Shown here piece by piece: positions 36,654 through 46,168 of a stretch of DNA of 64,000 nt; position 1 is the stretch's first letter, and every line of letters starts with the position of its first letter. The DNA is taken from contig JAIQGF010000014.1 in the NCBI GenBank assembly GCA_020072845.1, forward strand, positions 124,001-188,000, written 5' to 3'. A program made the translations under genes and the position numbers. The stretch comes from Terriglobia bacterium. Its GTDB lineage: Bacteria > Acidobacteriota > Terriglobia > Terriglobales > Acidobacteriaceae. Below the pieces are notes generated by a model. The model was given only the letters and a program-made list of their open reading frames with translations, ran no database searches and was not told where the DNA came from.

Positions 36654-38122
36654 GGCTTACCTCCCGGAATCACGCTCTGCGCAACCGCCTTCTCTCGCTT
36701 GTGCGCGCCGAAAGTCCGCACGTACGCCAGAACGTCGGCCACGTCCTGGTCAGTGAACGCCGGTGCGTCGGTTCGCTCGAAGGCCGGCATGGCGGTTCCC
36801 TGCCGTCCGTAGCGGATGGTGCGCACGATGAATTCGTCGGTCGCTGCCTTCTGAAAGACCGGATTGCCGATCTCCGGTGCAATTCCTCCGCGGCCTTCCA
36901 TGCCGTGACAGCCCGCGCAGTTGCGCAGGAACAGCGTCAAGCCCCGAGTTGCATCGCCCGCCAGCGTGAGAGGCGGCATCTTTTCGACCGCCGGCACCCC
37001 GGCTCGCAGGTACTCGGTGACCGCCGTGATCTCCTCCGGCGCCAGGCCGCCGGCTTGCTTGTCCCACGCCGGCATCTGCGTGCCTGGCCGGCCGTGCTGG
37101 ATGTTGCTGGTCAAGTACTCGCGGCTCGCGGTCGCGATCAAGGAAACGCCGCGAATGGCGGGGATGAAGCGCTTGAACGTTTTGTCCCAGCGGCTGTAAG
37201 TCCCATTGCCATGGCAGGCCGCGCAGTATTGCCCGTAGACCTGCTCGCCGGAGAGCGGCGCCGGATGCAGCGCACGATACTTCTGCTCGATCTTGTCGGG
37301 AGCGAGATAACTCTCGGGTATATCGCGCTTCCACTGCGAGAGCATGTAAACCGTCAGCGCCAGCGCTTCCTGCCGGGTCACGGTCGGGTTACGCATCTGG
37401 CTGCCGGCAACCAAGCTCGCGGGATCGCGGAAGTGAGCTTCCTGCCACCTCCAGGTTGTGTGTGGCGGCCTGAGATTGCTCATGATGAGCTGGTGGCGCG
37501 TCTTGGCGCCTTCGTTGTCGAGCACCGGCCCCAACGCACCCCCGCGCCCTCCCAGCTTGTGGCAGGAGCCGCAGCTCTTTTCCTGATAAAGCTTCGTGCC
37601 GGTGAGCAGCAGTGGGATTTGTGCTGCCGGCAACTTTTCCGCGTCGTGACAGGTGGCGCAGGTGGACTGCGTCATCTCTGGCGGCAGCAGAGGATAGTCC
37701 CAATAGGCGTCGTCCGCCTTGGCATCGCGGAACGTGGTCGCCGGTCCTTGTCCGTGATGGCAGATGGTGCATCCGAAGCGATCGACAGGATGCTTGTCAA
37801 GGATGCCCGCGGGGTGGACCCGGTGGGGCAACGCGACATCGGTCATTCTGGGATCGTCGATTCCGTTGTGGCAGGTGACGCAGCGGTCCACCGTCCCCAG
37901 CGCCGGCAGGCTGACCTGTTTCAACTCAACGTGGAACTTGGCCAGCAGTTCGCGCCCGCGCTCGTCGGTGGCTTTTTCCCGGAGGATTTCGCGGTATTGG
38001 CGCTGCACGGCGCTCCACTGCGCCAGGTAGTTCTCGTGGACCGCGGCGCCCACCAGATAGACGATGGTGAGAACGCTGGCCCCGAGCAGAATCCAACGAT
38101 AAATGCGTGAGGGGTCCTTCAT
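36650..38122 (-). CDS. Membrane-anchored hexaheme cytochrome c
   Basis: A 490-residue protein with an N-terminal membrane helix (about residues 9-27) and six CXXCH sites: CVTCH, CTICH, CATCH, CGSCH, CAACH and CAGCH. The last two belong to two class I cytochrome c domains, with candidate distal Met in GTQMPAWDK and GTAMPAFER. It lies between the cytochrome b and the molybdoenzyme alpha gene and overlaps the latter (ATGA). It is the natural electron carrier between the Rieske/cytochrome b module and the periplasmic enzyme. Confidence 0.92.
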   Translation of the reverse strand: MKDPSRIYRWILLGASVLTIVYLVGAAVHENYLAQWSAVQRQYREILREKATDERGRELLAKFHVELKQVSLPALGTVDRCVTCHNGIDDPRMTDVALPHRVHPAGILDKHPVDRFGCTICHHGQGPATTFRDAKADDAYWDYPLLPPEMTQSTCATCHDAEKLPAAQIPLLLTGTKLYQEKSCGSCHKLGGRGGALGPVLDNEGAKTRHQLIMSNLRPPHTTWRWQEAHFRDPASLVAGSQMRNPTVTRQEALALTVYMLSQWKRDIPESYLAPDKIEQKYRALHPAPLSGEQVYGQYCAACHGNGTYSRWDKTFKRFIPAIRGVSLIATASREYLTSNIQHGRPGTQMPAWDKQAGGLAPEEITAVTEYLRAGVPAVEKMPPLTLAGDATRGLTLFLRNCAGCHGMEGRGGIAPEIGNPVFQKAATDEFIVRTIRYGRQGTAMPAFERTDAPAFTDQDVADVLAYVRTFGAHKREKAVAQSVIPGGKP

Positions 38123-38132
38123 CGCATTCCCC

Positions 38133-39671
38133 CTAATGCGCCGGCCACTGCGAGGGCCACCAGTAGAAATGCCAGTTCGGCCCCCGGTGGACGGTGGCGA
38201 AATAGGTCAGAATGGTGAAACCGACCAGGAAACAAGTGAAAAGCGCGACTGCCGCCAGGCGCACGGAGTCTTTGCGCTTCAGGACCAGCAGCGACCAGGC
38301 CGCGAAGATAAGCACCAGCAGCGAGCCGGGGTTAAAGATGATGATCCACAACTGATGAACTTCCGGGAACCAGTTGCGCAACCACCCGTAGTTCACCGTA
38401 AAGACCAGCATGCCGACCGTTACGAGCACCGCGAATAGCAGCGAGTAGCGGAAGACGGACTTCTCTCCCGGAGTCCCGAACCATGTGCCTTCACCGTCGG
38501 GCCTGCGGTCGAGGAATGGAATGAGGGCGAGTCCGAGGACGACGATCAACGGGATCATCAGTCCGCCAGTAAACGCGGAATACGAAACCAGTTCCTGGAT
38601 TCCGAGAAAGTACCAGGGCGCCTTGGCCGGGTTTTCCGGAATCGCAGGATTGGCCAGTTCCTTCAGCGGCGCGTCCCAGTAAAAGGAGAGCACGAGAGTG
38701 GACGCCACCGAGACCATGAACACAGCCAGTTCCGCCCAGAAAAGATGCGGCCAGCTCATCACTGTGTTCTCCGGCCCGCGGTTTACGGTTGGCCGCTGGC
38801 CTTTTACCAGGGCCATCAAGCCGTAGGTCTTGGTGGGAATGGGTTGGAAAACGGTTCGGCGGGCGCCGCCCCATTCCGCCTCGCCGCCCATCGGGTCCTC
38901 GGGACGCGCCAGGCCGCCGTCTTTGCGAATCCGCCAGAAGTGCACGCTGAGCAGAGTGACCAGCGCCAGGGGCAGCAGGAACACGTGCAGCACATAGAAC
39001 CGGATCAGCGCGTCCTGGCCGACATAGTTGGCGCCCAGGAGCAGCCGTTTCTGGAGACCGCCCGGGTCAAGCCAGCGCGTGACGCCGAGCGCGTCGGTCA
39101 GTTCACGGGGCGAGTTGGCGATATTGGAACCGATGGTGATGGCCCAGTAGGCAAGCTGGTCCCAGGGCAGCAGGTATCCGGTGAAGCTGAGGGCCAAAGT
39201 CATGACCAGCAGCCCCAATCCCACCAGCCAGTTGAATTCGCGCGGCTTCTTGTAGCTGCCGGTGAAGAACACCCGCGCCATGTGCAAGAGCACGGTCAAG
39301 ACCATCAACTGTGCCGCCCAGCGATGAATGTTGCGGATGAACCGTCCGGTGTAGACCGTGAAGTGGATGTCCTTGATCGACTGGTAGGCCAGGTCGGTGG
39401 AAGGCTTGTAATAGACCATCAGCAGAAGACCCGTGACCACCGTGATCAGGAACGTGGCCGCCGCCATCAGACCCAGGCCGAAGGTGAGCGTGGGACTGAG
39501 AGTGCGCACGTGGACGCGCACGCTGTGAATGTGCAGGAACAGGTTATGAAAAGTAGCCTGCGACTCTTCACGTTCGGATTCCGGTTCTTTGCCCAGGCGG
39601 AACCAGGCATCCTTCACCGTATGCGGCAATGCCTGCAGGTTGCGAATGAATTCCTGGGCCGCGGTCGCCAT
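38133..39671 (-). CDS. Cytochrome b of a Rieske/cytochrome b complex
   Basis: A 512-residue integral membrane protein from ATG 39671 (AGGAGG upstream). The first half is cytochrome b/b6-like, with heme ligands in the helix HRWAAQLMVLTVLLHMARV and in LHVFLLPLALVTLLSVHFWR. The quinol-oxidation loop motif appears as PAKAPWYFLGIQE, a variant of PEWY. Four or more further helices form the subunit-IV-like half, followed by an extra C-terminal pair. It should oxidise quinol together with the Rieske protein downstream of the flavoprotein gene. Confidence 0.92.
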   Translation of the reverse strand: MATAAQEFIRNLQALPHTVKDAWFRLGKEPESEREESQATFHNLFLHIHSVRVHVRTLSPTLTFGLGLMAAATFLITVVTGLLLMVYYKPSTDLAYQSIKDIHFTVYTGRFIRNIHRWAAQLMVLTVLLHMARVFFTGSYKKPREFNWLVGLGLLVMTLALSFTGYLLPWDQLAYWAITIGSNIANSPRELTDALGVTRWLDPGGLQKRLLLGANYVGQDALIRFYVLHVFLLPLALVTLLSVHFWRIRKDGGLARPEDPMGGEAEWGGARRTVFQPIPTKTYGLMALVKGQRPTVNRGPENTVMSWPHLFWAELAVFMVSVASTLVLSFYWDAPLKELANPAIPENPAKAPWYFLGIQELVSYSAFTGGLMIPLIVVLGLALIPFLDRRPDGEGTWFGTPGEKSVFRYSLLFAVLVTVGMLVFTVNYGWLRNWFPEVHQLWIIIFNPGSLLVLIFAAWSLLVLKRKDSVRLAAVALFTCFLVGFTILTYFATVHRGPNWHFYWWPSQWPAH

Positions 39672-39681
39672 GGTTCGCCTC

Positions 39682-40146
39682 CTACACGCGGTAACGCGTG
39701 CCTGCGGGTACCTCGTTGTCGGCATTGATCACGAGCTGGCCATCGGCAGCCCGGCTGATTTCCAGCCACGGCAGCGGACGCGGCGCCGGACCGCCCACCA
39801 CTTTTCCGCGATCGTCGAAACGTGATCCGTGGCAGGGACAGGCAAACCCCTGCTGGGCGCGCGAGACGATGCATCCCAGATGGGTGCAGGTGGTGGAGAT
39901 GGCGTAGAAGCCATCGTCGTCGCGGAACAGCACCAGGTTTTCATCGGAGAAGAGGGTTTCGCTGCCGGCCGTAAACTGCTCCGGCGCACCCAGCTTGAAG
40001 CGCCGCACCGGCCCTGGCAGTACCGCGGGGTTTGGCAGCCGGAACAGCCCCGCTGCCGCAGTGCCAACCGCGGCAAAGAAGCTGCCCAGCGACGCGATGC
40101 TGAGAAAACTTCGCCGGCTTACGCGGGGTGGGTCGAGACGGGACAT
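39682..40146 (-). CDS. Rieske iron-sulfur protein
   Basis: A 154-residue protein. The N-terminus has a twin-arginine motif VSRRSFLS and a membrane helix. The [2Fe-2S] ligands are in CTHLGC (Cys, His) and CPCHGS (Cys, His). The start ATG 40146 lies inside the end of the flavoprotein gene (28-base overlap), preceded by AAGGAG. It forms a bc-type quinol-oxidising module with the following cytochrome b. Confidence 0.94.
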   Translation of the reverse strand: MSRLDPPRVSRRSFLSIASLGSFFAAVGTAAAGLFRLPNPAVLPGPVRRFKLGAPEQFTAGSETLFSDENLVLFRDDDGFYAISTTCTHLGCIVSRAQQGFACPCHGSRFDDRGKVVGGPAPRPLPWLEISRAADGQLVINADNEVPAGTRYRV

Positions 40147-42032
40147 GGCTTCCACTCCTTGGCGAAACTGAATTGCTCCATGGTGATTGCGGTTGTGGGA
40201 CAGCGTTCGGCGCACAGGCCGCAGCGGATACAGCGTTCTTCGTCCTTGATGATGGCGGAAAGGTCGGACACATCGAGTTCCAGTGCGCTCACCGCCGCCT
40301 GCCCTTCCGGCGTGGGCGCGATGCGATCGAAAGACACCAGCTTCAGGCACACCGTCGGACAGACATCGACACATCCGCCGCACAGGATGCAGCGCTCGCC
40401 GTCGAAAATGGTGTTGATGCCGCAATCGAGACAGCGTCCGGCCTCGGCGCGCGCCTGCTCTTCGTTGTAGCCGATCTCCACCAGCGCCAAAGGGTCCTTC
40501 AGCCGCTCTTCCGCGGAACGGGTGGGAATGGCCAGGCGAGCGCGTCGTTCGTAGTGCTTTTCCCGCCGGTAATGCTCCAGAGGAGCGTGGAATTGCACTT
40601 CCTCCGGCGTGATCTCCCGGCCTCGCAGATGCCGGTAGATGGAGCGAGCGGCCTGCTTGCCGCTGGCAATGGCATGAATCATCAGCCGCGGTCCGTAGGC
40701 GATGTCACCGGCGATGAAGATTCCCGGCGCGGAGGTGGCACAGGTCGCGGGATCGTTGACGATCTGCTGCGGCGAGCGCATTTGGATGCCGTCGCGCTCC
40801 GCATCGAGGAAGCTCAGGTCCGCCGATTGCCCGACCGAGAGCAGGACGGTGTCGCCCTCGATCTCGGTGGTGACGGTCTCGTCGAACTTGGGAGCGAAGC
40901 GCTTGTTCTGGTCATAAACCTGGCTGCAGCGGACAAAGCGCACGCCCCGCACAAACTTCTGCCCGTTGCTCTCCCGCACCAGGATTTCCTTCGGCCCCCA
41001 ACTGTTGTGCCGGAGGACGCCCTCTTCCTGACCCTCAACGATCTCTACCGTGTCGGCGGGCATTTCTTCCAGCGATTCCAGGCAGACCAGATTCACCTGG
41101 CGTACGCCGGCCATGCGAGCCGCCGTGCGGGAGACGTCGTACTCTTCCTGTCGCAACACGGTGCGCGCCACGTCATAGGCGACGTTGCCACCGCCCACCA
41201 CGATGACGCGCTGGCCGAGTTCCACCTTCTTGCCCAGGGCCACGTCGCGGAGAAAATCCACGCCGCCCATCACGCCGATGGCATCCACGTTGGGGATGGG
41301 CAACGCCCGCGAGCGTTTGGCGCCGCAGGCGATCACAACCGCCGCGAAGTCGCGCCGCAGGTCGGTAAAGCTCACGTCCTTGCCCACCTGGGTATTGCAG
41401 CGAATCTCCACGCCCATGGCCTGGATCACCGCGACTTCAGCCTCGATCAGTTTGCGCGGGAGACGGTAGCCCGGGACACCCGTAGCCAGCATGCCCGCAG
41501 GTACGGGATCCATTTCGAAGATGGTCGGACGGAAACCCATCAGCGCGAGATCGTGCCCGGCGGCCAGACCGGCAGGCCCGCAGCCGATGATCGCGATACG
41601 CTCTCCCGAGGGTTGGGGAAACGCGGCGTTGGCGAGGAAATCGAGAAGATGACGGAGTTCGTCGAGGTCGTCGCACTGACGATCGGCGTTCTCGCTCTTC
41701 AGGTACGGGAACAGCTCTTTGCCGGCATCGGCGCGGGATTCGCACCCGAATTTTTCGCACACGAAGCGCTTGAGCGCGCGGATGGAGATGGGCTGGTCAA
41801 TGCTGCCGCGCCGGCAGGCAGTCTCGCAGGGTGCTCCGCAGATGCGTCCGCAGATGGAGGCCAGAGGGTTTGGACCGCGAGCGATCAGGTAGGCGTCTTC
41901 ATACTCGCCCGCCGCAATGGCCCGCACGTAACCGCGCGCATCGGTGTGGACCGGACACGCGTACTGGCATTTGATCTGTTCGCGCCAATACTCCCGGTCT
42001 GCGAATCGGACCTGGTATCGCTGCTGGTCCAA
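40119..42032 (-). CDS. GltD-like FAD/NAD(P)H oxidoreductase with ferredoxin tail
   Basis: A 637-residue flavoprotein. The N-terminal Cys-rich domain is KCQYACPVHTDARGYV and GRICGAPCETACRRG. The FAD fold is IIGCGPAGLAAGHDLALMG, the NAD(P) fold VVGGGNVAYDVARTV, and the second FAD contact GIFIAGDIAYGP. The C-terminus has two [4Fe-4S] motifs, CILCGGCVDVCP and CIRCGLCAERCP. The layout matches glutamate-synthase small-subunit relatives used as electron-entry modules. As first gene of the Rieske-cytochrome-molybdoenzyme operon it may link NAD(P)H or ferredoxin to that chain, which is inference. Confidence 0.88.
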   Translation of the reverse strand: MDQQRYQVRFADREYWREQIKCQYACPVHTDARGYVRAIAAGEYEDAYLIARGPNPLASICGRICGAPCETACRRGSIDQPISIRALKRFVCEKFGCESRADAGKELFPYLKSENADRQCDDLDELRHLLDFLANAAFPQPSGERIAIIGCGPAGLAAGHDLALMGFRPTIFEMDPVPAGMLATGVPGYRLPRKLIEAEVAVIQAMGVEIRCNTQVGKDVSFTDLRRDFAAVVIACGAKRSRALPIPNVDAIGVMGGVDFLRDVALGKKVELGQRVIVVGGGNVAYDVARTVLRQEEYDVSRTAARMAGVRQVNLVCLESLEEMPADTVEIVEGQEEGVLRHNSWGPKEILVRESNGQKFVRGVRFVRCSQVYDQNKRFAPKFDETVTTEIEGDTVLLSVGQSADLSFLDAERDGIQMRSPQQIVNDPATCATSAPGIFIAGDIAYGPRLMIHAIASGKQAARSIYRHLRGREITPEEVQFHAPLEHYRREKHYERRARLAIPTRSAEERLKDPLALVEIGYNEEQARAEAGRCLDCGINTIFDGERCILCGGCVDVCPTVCLKLVSFDRIAPTPEGQAAVSALELDVSDLSAIIKDEERCIRCGLCAERCPTTAITMEQFSFAKEWKPCPVSTHPA

Positions 42033-42396
42033 CGGTTCCGCCTAAGAAGAATATGAATAAAGCGACAGAGTGCGCTTTGGATCGCGCCTCGTCTATGACA
42101 GAAGTCACACCCCAAGAGGACATCTTCACTTCTAGCGGTCAGAAAGTGCGCCGGCTGACCGTTCTCTGCCTTCGAAACAGGTTGCAAGGGCCCCTGGTCC
42201 CGAACCAGATTCCATCGTCTATTGAAATCTGTTGAATTCTGCTGTCTGTTACTGATTGATGTTGAATCTGTTGCGGGCTGCTGGTTGAAAGCTGTTGAAT
42301 CTGAGTGCTTCTGGATGCTTTCACCGCCACAGAATCGACTACATTCCAAGATAACCGATCTGGAACCGCGTTACCTTCGCCGTGCTCGCCCGCTTA
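42033..42396. promoter_or_regulatory. Operon leader region with TGTTGAATCTG direct repeats
   Basis: About 360 bases ahead of the Rieske/molybdoenzyme operon and less GC-rich than its surroundings. Between 42229 and 42303 the element TGTTGAAT[CT]TG recurs at about 42230, 42260 and 42293 (spacing 30 and 33), with a partial copy GGTTGAAA at 42283. Spacing of roughly three helical turns suits cooperative binding of an activator or repressor on one DNA face. No gene seen here. Confidence 0.4.
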
Positions 42397-43146
42397 CTAT
42401 TTTCCCCCGCTGTTCTGCACCGTGCTCAGTTGGCTCCGGAGGTTCGCCAGAAACGTTGTGGCGGTTGCGCCCTCGTACTGGTCGAACTGCTCGCCGTCGT
42501 CCAGCGCGAATATTGAACCGGCTGTGAGTTCATAGGCAGTGGAGAGTACGTAGTCGCCGCCCGTCGGGCTCGATTTTCGCAGGAACATCACGTAATCCGT
42601 CTGATCCTTGGGAAAGCCCACGCCGGCGAAAATGATGCGGCGGACGTGACCCGACGGGAAATAAACATCGCCGCCGCGTCGGGTGACCACAACGGCCGAT
42701 CTGGTTGTGATGGGTGCGGTCCCATCCTGCTTCAGAACCTCCGTAACAGTGACAGTGAATTCGGAATACACTCCTGTCTTGTCGCGTGTCACGAAGCCGC
42801 TGGACGAGGTCACTCGGCCGATCAAAACCACGTCTGCACTGCTGATCGGCAAACCTTCCTTGGGAGCAGCCGAGTCGACCGTCACCGACACGGTTGAACT
42901 CTTTGGCGTGGGATCGGTTGCGATTGGGTCGGCCAGCGGATTAGAAAAGAAATGCCGCATACGATCATCTTTGGCGGTGCGTGCTGCAGCGTCCACGCCG
43001 GAGCGGACGTAGTCGGCTCGTGGGCCTTCAGCGGAATGTAACCGGGGAGGTTTGGTTTGCTGGAGTTGCGCGCCAGCGGTTGCTGACATCACAAGAATCA
43101 CTATTGCAGGCAGTAGCCTGAGGCATCGGTCCAGTTGTGTTCTCAT
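42397..43146 (-). CDS. Secreted hypothetical protein
   Basis: A 249-residue protein with a Sec signal peptide (cleavage near SATAGAQ). GAGGT precedes ATG 43146. The mature part contains beta-rich stretches (VVLIGRVTSSSGFVTRDKTG, TVTEVLKQDG, VVVTRRGGDVYFPSG) like small beta-barrel extracellular domains of acidobacteria. No known family or catalytic motif. Its ribosome-binding site and signal peptide make it a real gene. Confidence 0.65.
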   Translation of the reverse strand: MRTQLDRCLRLLPAIVILVMSATAGAQLQQTKPPRLHSAEGPRADYVRSGVDAAARTAKDDRMRHFFSNPLADPIATDPTPKSSTVSVTVDSAAPKEGLPISSADVVLIGRVTSSSGFVTRDKTGVYSEFTVTVTEVLKQDGTAPITTRSAVVVTRRGGDVYFPSGHVRRIIFAGVGFPKDQTDYVMFLRKSSPTGGDYVLSTAYELTAGSIFALDDGEQFDQYEGATATTFLANLRSQLSTVQNSGGK

Positions 43147-43265
43147 ATGTACCTCGACACTATTTCTTGGAAAAGCGGACTTAGAGGCATATCAGCAAGG
43201 CGTCTCTCCTTCATTAGGCGTGACGTGTCTTATCCCTTCTATTCCTATCTGTCGAAGATGGTTTG

Positions 43266-43616
43266 TCACGACTCTAAATTAGCGTCGCCCTTTGTGAACA
43301 TGGCGATATCCTCCAGCGTGTCTTCGGCAGTTCCTGCGAGATTCGAGTCTAGAGCGCATCTCTGAACCAGCGGAACGACCTTATCGAGGTGCAATCGATG
43401 GTGAAGGCGTACGACATGCCCAAGCGCCACCAAGGCCGCTCGCCGGACCTCATATCTCTGATCCGAAAGCGCACCCACAAGTACCGATTCGACCCATTCC
43501 CAATCATCAATTGTTAAAGCCGCCCGTATGAGTGCATCCGAGGCTATCTGGCTGGAGCTGACCAAGGCTCGCTGTACTGCTTCCTTGGATATCTGCTTTG
43601 GTTCTTCGTAGTTCAT
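43266..43616 (-). CDS. HEAT-repeat protein, likely immunity protein
   Basis: A 116-residue all-helical protein with HEAT-like repeats (VESVLVGALSDQRYEVRRAA, LVALGHVVRLHHRLHLDKV). It starts at an ATG that overlaps the stop of the RHS tip fragment (ATGA). Small HEAT-repeat proteins directly behind a toxin tip are a recurring type of immunity protein in polymorphic toxin systems. The role is therefore inferred from position and fold. Confidence 0.6.
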   Translation of the reverse strand: MNYEEPKQISKEAVQRALVSSSQIASDALIRAALTIDDWEWVESVLVGALSDQRYEVRRAALVALGHVVRLHHRLHLDKVVPLVQRCALDSNLAGTAEDTLEDIAMFTKGDANLES

Positions 43617-43993
43617 TCGGGTGCCTTAATAATTAAGCCCTTCTTATCGGTTAATCCCGCTTTCATCAGAGAGTTCCTCTGCTGCTGCGTGAGCTTTTCC
43701 CAACCCCGGACATGGCCGTGAAACACTCCGTCCCGTGTCTGGTCTAACACCACAAGTTGCCCGTTCTGCCTGTCAACACCGACTCTCCTTAGAGACGTGT
43801 CCTTCACTTGCACGGAGTTGTCTAGTGCCGCTTGACCGTCCTTCGGCCCTTGGCTCGCTCCGCCCCGGTCTTCGGACCCGTGCTTAGGGCTCGGTTCAAA
43901 TCGAGGTCCGTCTGGCTGAGCAGGGGTGCTTTCGCTGTTGGCTGATGCATTGGCTTGCTGAGCTTTACTAGGTCGGAGCGCCTCGCTAACCGG
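43613..43993 (-). pseudogene. Orphan RHS/polymorphic-toxin C-terminal tip
   Basis: An open frame of about 126 codons with no proper start (the first candidate is GTG 43813). Its N-terminal part is hydrophilic linker (PSPKHGSEDRGGASQ); the C-terminal 65 residues form a compact domain (LRRVGVDRQNGQLVVLDQTR, GVFHGHVRGWEKL) that looks like a toxin tip. It follows another RHS tip plus small membrane protein and precedes a HEAT-repeat protein with overlap. That is the layout of orphan tip/immunity cassettes stored behind a full RHS toxin. Confidence 0.55.
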
Positions 43994-44228
43994 CTAGCGC
44001 CACGATCCAACCTACGATCGCTAGCAGATTTACTGCCGCCAGCGCGTACCACCATCGGTTTCCACGTCTCGCGGCGTAGAGTGACGCTGCAGAGTTGAGA
44101 AGAAATCCAGCTACCTGAACGTCCCAAAGATGACGGAATGGAATCCAAAACTCCAGGGTCAGCAGGACAACTAGTGCGACCGAACTCAGGACTCCAACGA
44201 TGTTCGCTGTTCGACCCATCATCAGCAT
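43986..44228 (-). CDS. Small membrane protein, likely immunity protein of the RHS tip
   Basis: An 80-residue protein with three predicted membrane helices (about residues 6-24, 32-50 and 58-78). ATG 44228 lies just upstream of, and overlaps, the stop codon of the RHS fragment, so translation is coupled. Short multi-helix membrane proteins encoded directly behind an RHS tip are often immunity proteins to membrane-active toxins. That inference is from position. An upstream TTG at 44246 is an alternative start. Confidence 0.5.
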   Translation of the reverse strand: MLMMGRTANIVGVLSSVALVVLLTLEFWIPFRHLWDVQVAGFLLNSAASLYAARRGNRWWYALAAVNLLAIVGWIVALAG

Positions 44229-45483
44229 GCCCCCGCCAAGTCGCAAACGCCATGCAAGATGGGATGTTCTTCGGGATCGTATTCGCCGGTGTGAACATCG
44301 CCGAATGTTGTCGGTTGACCGGATTTCGGTTCAAACGGAACCTGGTCGACGTTGGCGTGTCGCGAACTGCGATCCTCGGCTGGAGTGCGGAACTCGTCAA
44401 AGCCGACGTTAATCCCTGCCTTTCGTGGCTCATACCCAGCCTGTTGCCAAGCAGCCTCGGCCTGCGCAACGGTCCCTCTAAAACTCCATATGGCGTTTAG
44501 CTCTTGGTGCCCGCCATGATTCTCGAATGTGAAGCTGAAACGACTATCTAGCTTCCCGCCTGCCGTTACGCCGCTGGTAGCACCGCTTCCCTGAATCCAA
44601 TATCCGGTGGACTTCGCTCCCTTCGCATCGGCGAAAGTCACACTCTTGCCGTCAAAGGTTCCGGTATATTTGTTGCGACTCTGATCCGTAAGATTTCCTT
44701 TCTCATCGCTCTTGATAACCGTTTTCCGGTAATCCCCATTCTCGTCTTTGTAGTACACGTAGCCGCCTTGGCACGTTGTGCCGTTGTTCTCTGAGCAGTT
44801 CTGATTGAAGTCGAGTCCTGTCGGGTCCGTGAGATTGATGGGGTTATTCCTAACGTAGGAGTAGAGGTTCCATTGCTGGGGATCCCTGATGCGCTTCTTA
44901 GTGATGAAGATGGGATCGGGCGTCATAAAGCGCCCGAGGCTGGAAGCATTATACCTGGCACCGAAGTTATCCAGTCCGCTCTCGCTATCCCGTTCTTTGC
45001 CGGTGAAGTGGCGTGGACTCGGATCGCTTCCTGAGCAGCTTTGCGCGTCGCCAAAGGGCAGATTCGTGCACCATTCGTGCAGGCCTCCATCCATTTGCGT
45101 ACGCGCGCGCTGCGTTCCCAGCCAATCTGAGTGTGTGAAGTACGTCGTCGCATCGGCATACGAGCCGATGTGGTGCCCGCCAGCGTAAATTTCGCCCCGT
45201 ATCCAGGACCCATCCGTGACGCTCAGCGTCGTTACGGCGCTGCCGCCGAGATCGTACAGATACTCGACGCTCTCCGTCCCCGTGCGTTTCACCCGACGCC
45301 CCTGCGCATCGTACACGTATGTGAAGCTGCCATTATCCCCCGAAATGATCCGGTTTTCAGCGTCGTAAACATACGTATGCGTACCGTCCGACAGCAGGTT
45401 GCCTGCAGCATCGTAGCTGTAGCCGTCAATACGGTTGTTCTGCTGGGTGAAGCTGAATGTTGGCGTCAGGCACGACCCGTTAT
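44222..45483 (-). pseudogene. RHS protein fragment: YD-repeat core end plus variable tip
   Basis: About 420 codons open from the junction at 45483. YD repeats (DGYSYDAAGNLLSDG, FTYVYDAQGRRVKRTG) lead to the RHS core end HFTGKERDSESGLDNFGARY, then GRFMTPDP and LYSYVRNNPINLTDPTG. After this conserved end comes a unique tip of about 190 residues (NQNCSENNGTTCQGGYVYY onward), the expected toxin domain, of unknown activity. The N-terminal secretion parts are missing. A frameshifting 154-base deletion separates it from the beta-repeat segment upstream. Confidence 0.75.
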
Positions 45484-46168
45484 GGGAGCGTAAGTCAGCG
45501 TATAGCTGTAGGGCGTGTAAGTTCCTGGGTCGCTGCCCCCGGTCAACGCTGCCCCTGACGGAGTTGCCGGAAACGATGTGCCGGTAAAATTCGAGTTCCC
45601 GGTACTGGACGAAGCAGACAGTGAGTAATTGACAGTGGATCCAACTGCCTTTGTGGCCAACGCCAACGTCCCACCCGCCGCAGTCGCCGTTACTGGCGAT
45701 CCGGAATCGCCATTAAAAGCGACGGCCAGCGCCGAGGCCAGCGAAGAGGGGGTTGAAGATTGTCCATAAGACACCGACTTCGCAGTCCCATTTACGGTGG
45801 CCGTGATCGTCCCGGTGTCGTAGACGGTGTTGTACACCGCGTTCTGACCGCCCGTCAGGCTCGCCCCCGAATTGCTGGGCGTAAACGAGGAGTTCGCGAA
45901 ATTGCCGGAGCTGAACGTGTACGACGACGACAGTGAATAATTGCTCGCTGTGCCCGTGGTTTTGGCGGTCAAGTTCACGGTGGCCGAATTCGCATTTGCG
46001 GTTACCGCCGCCGCGCCGTCACCGTTGATCGCCGACGCCAGGGACGAGGCGATTCCGGCCGCCGTCGAGCCCTGTCCCCACGACACCGAGTTGGCATGGC
46101 TATTGACGGTAATTGTCATTGTCCCTGCGTCGTACACGGGGACGCCGATGTCGTGTCCACCGGTGAGC
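45466..46168 (-). pseudogene. RHS-associated beta-repeat segment, locus 1 (fragment)
   Basis: About 230 codons containing two copies of a Ser/Thr/Ala-rich repeat of about 100 residues (TITVNSHANSVSWGQGST, INGDGAAAVTANANSATV, YSLSSSYTF, SGASLTGGQNAVYNTVYD). It ends out of frame at the 45483 junction and is cut off on the other side at 46168, where cytochrome sequence begins on the opposite strand. It has no start codon or signal. The same segment is repeated at 59741-60425. Confidence 0.7.
45484..46168 (-). repeat. 685-bp direct repeat, copy 1
   Basis: This block matches 59741-60425 without gaps, at roughly 95% identity by eye (scattered single-base differences, and a cluster near 45890-45930). 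Both copies are in the same orientation, 14,257 bases apart. Homology begins at GGGAGCGTAAGTCAGC and stops abruptly after CCACCGGTGAGC. Confidence 0.85.

Noticed and set aside
40128-42056. Very long plus-strand frame opposite the FeS flavoprotein gene
   Set aside because: High-GC antisense shadow: low-complexity, His/Gly/Ala-rich translation, no ribosome-binding site, and the minus strand has complete FAD, NAD and ferredoxin motifs.
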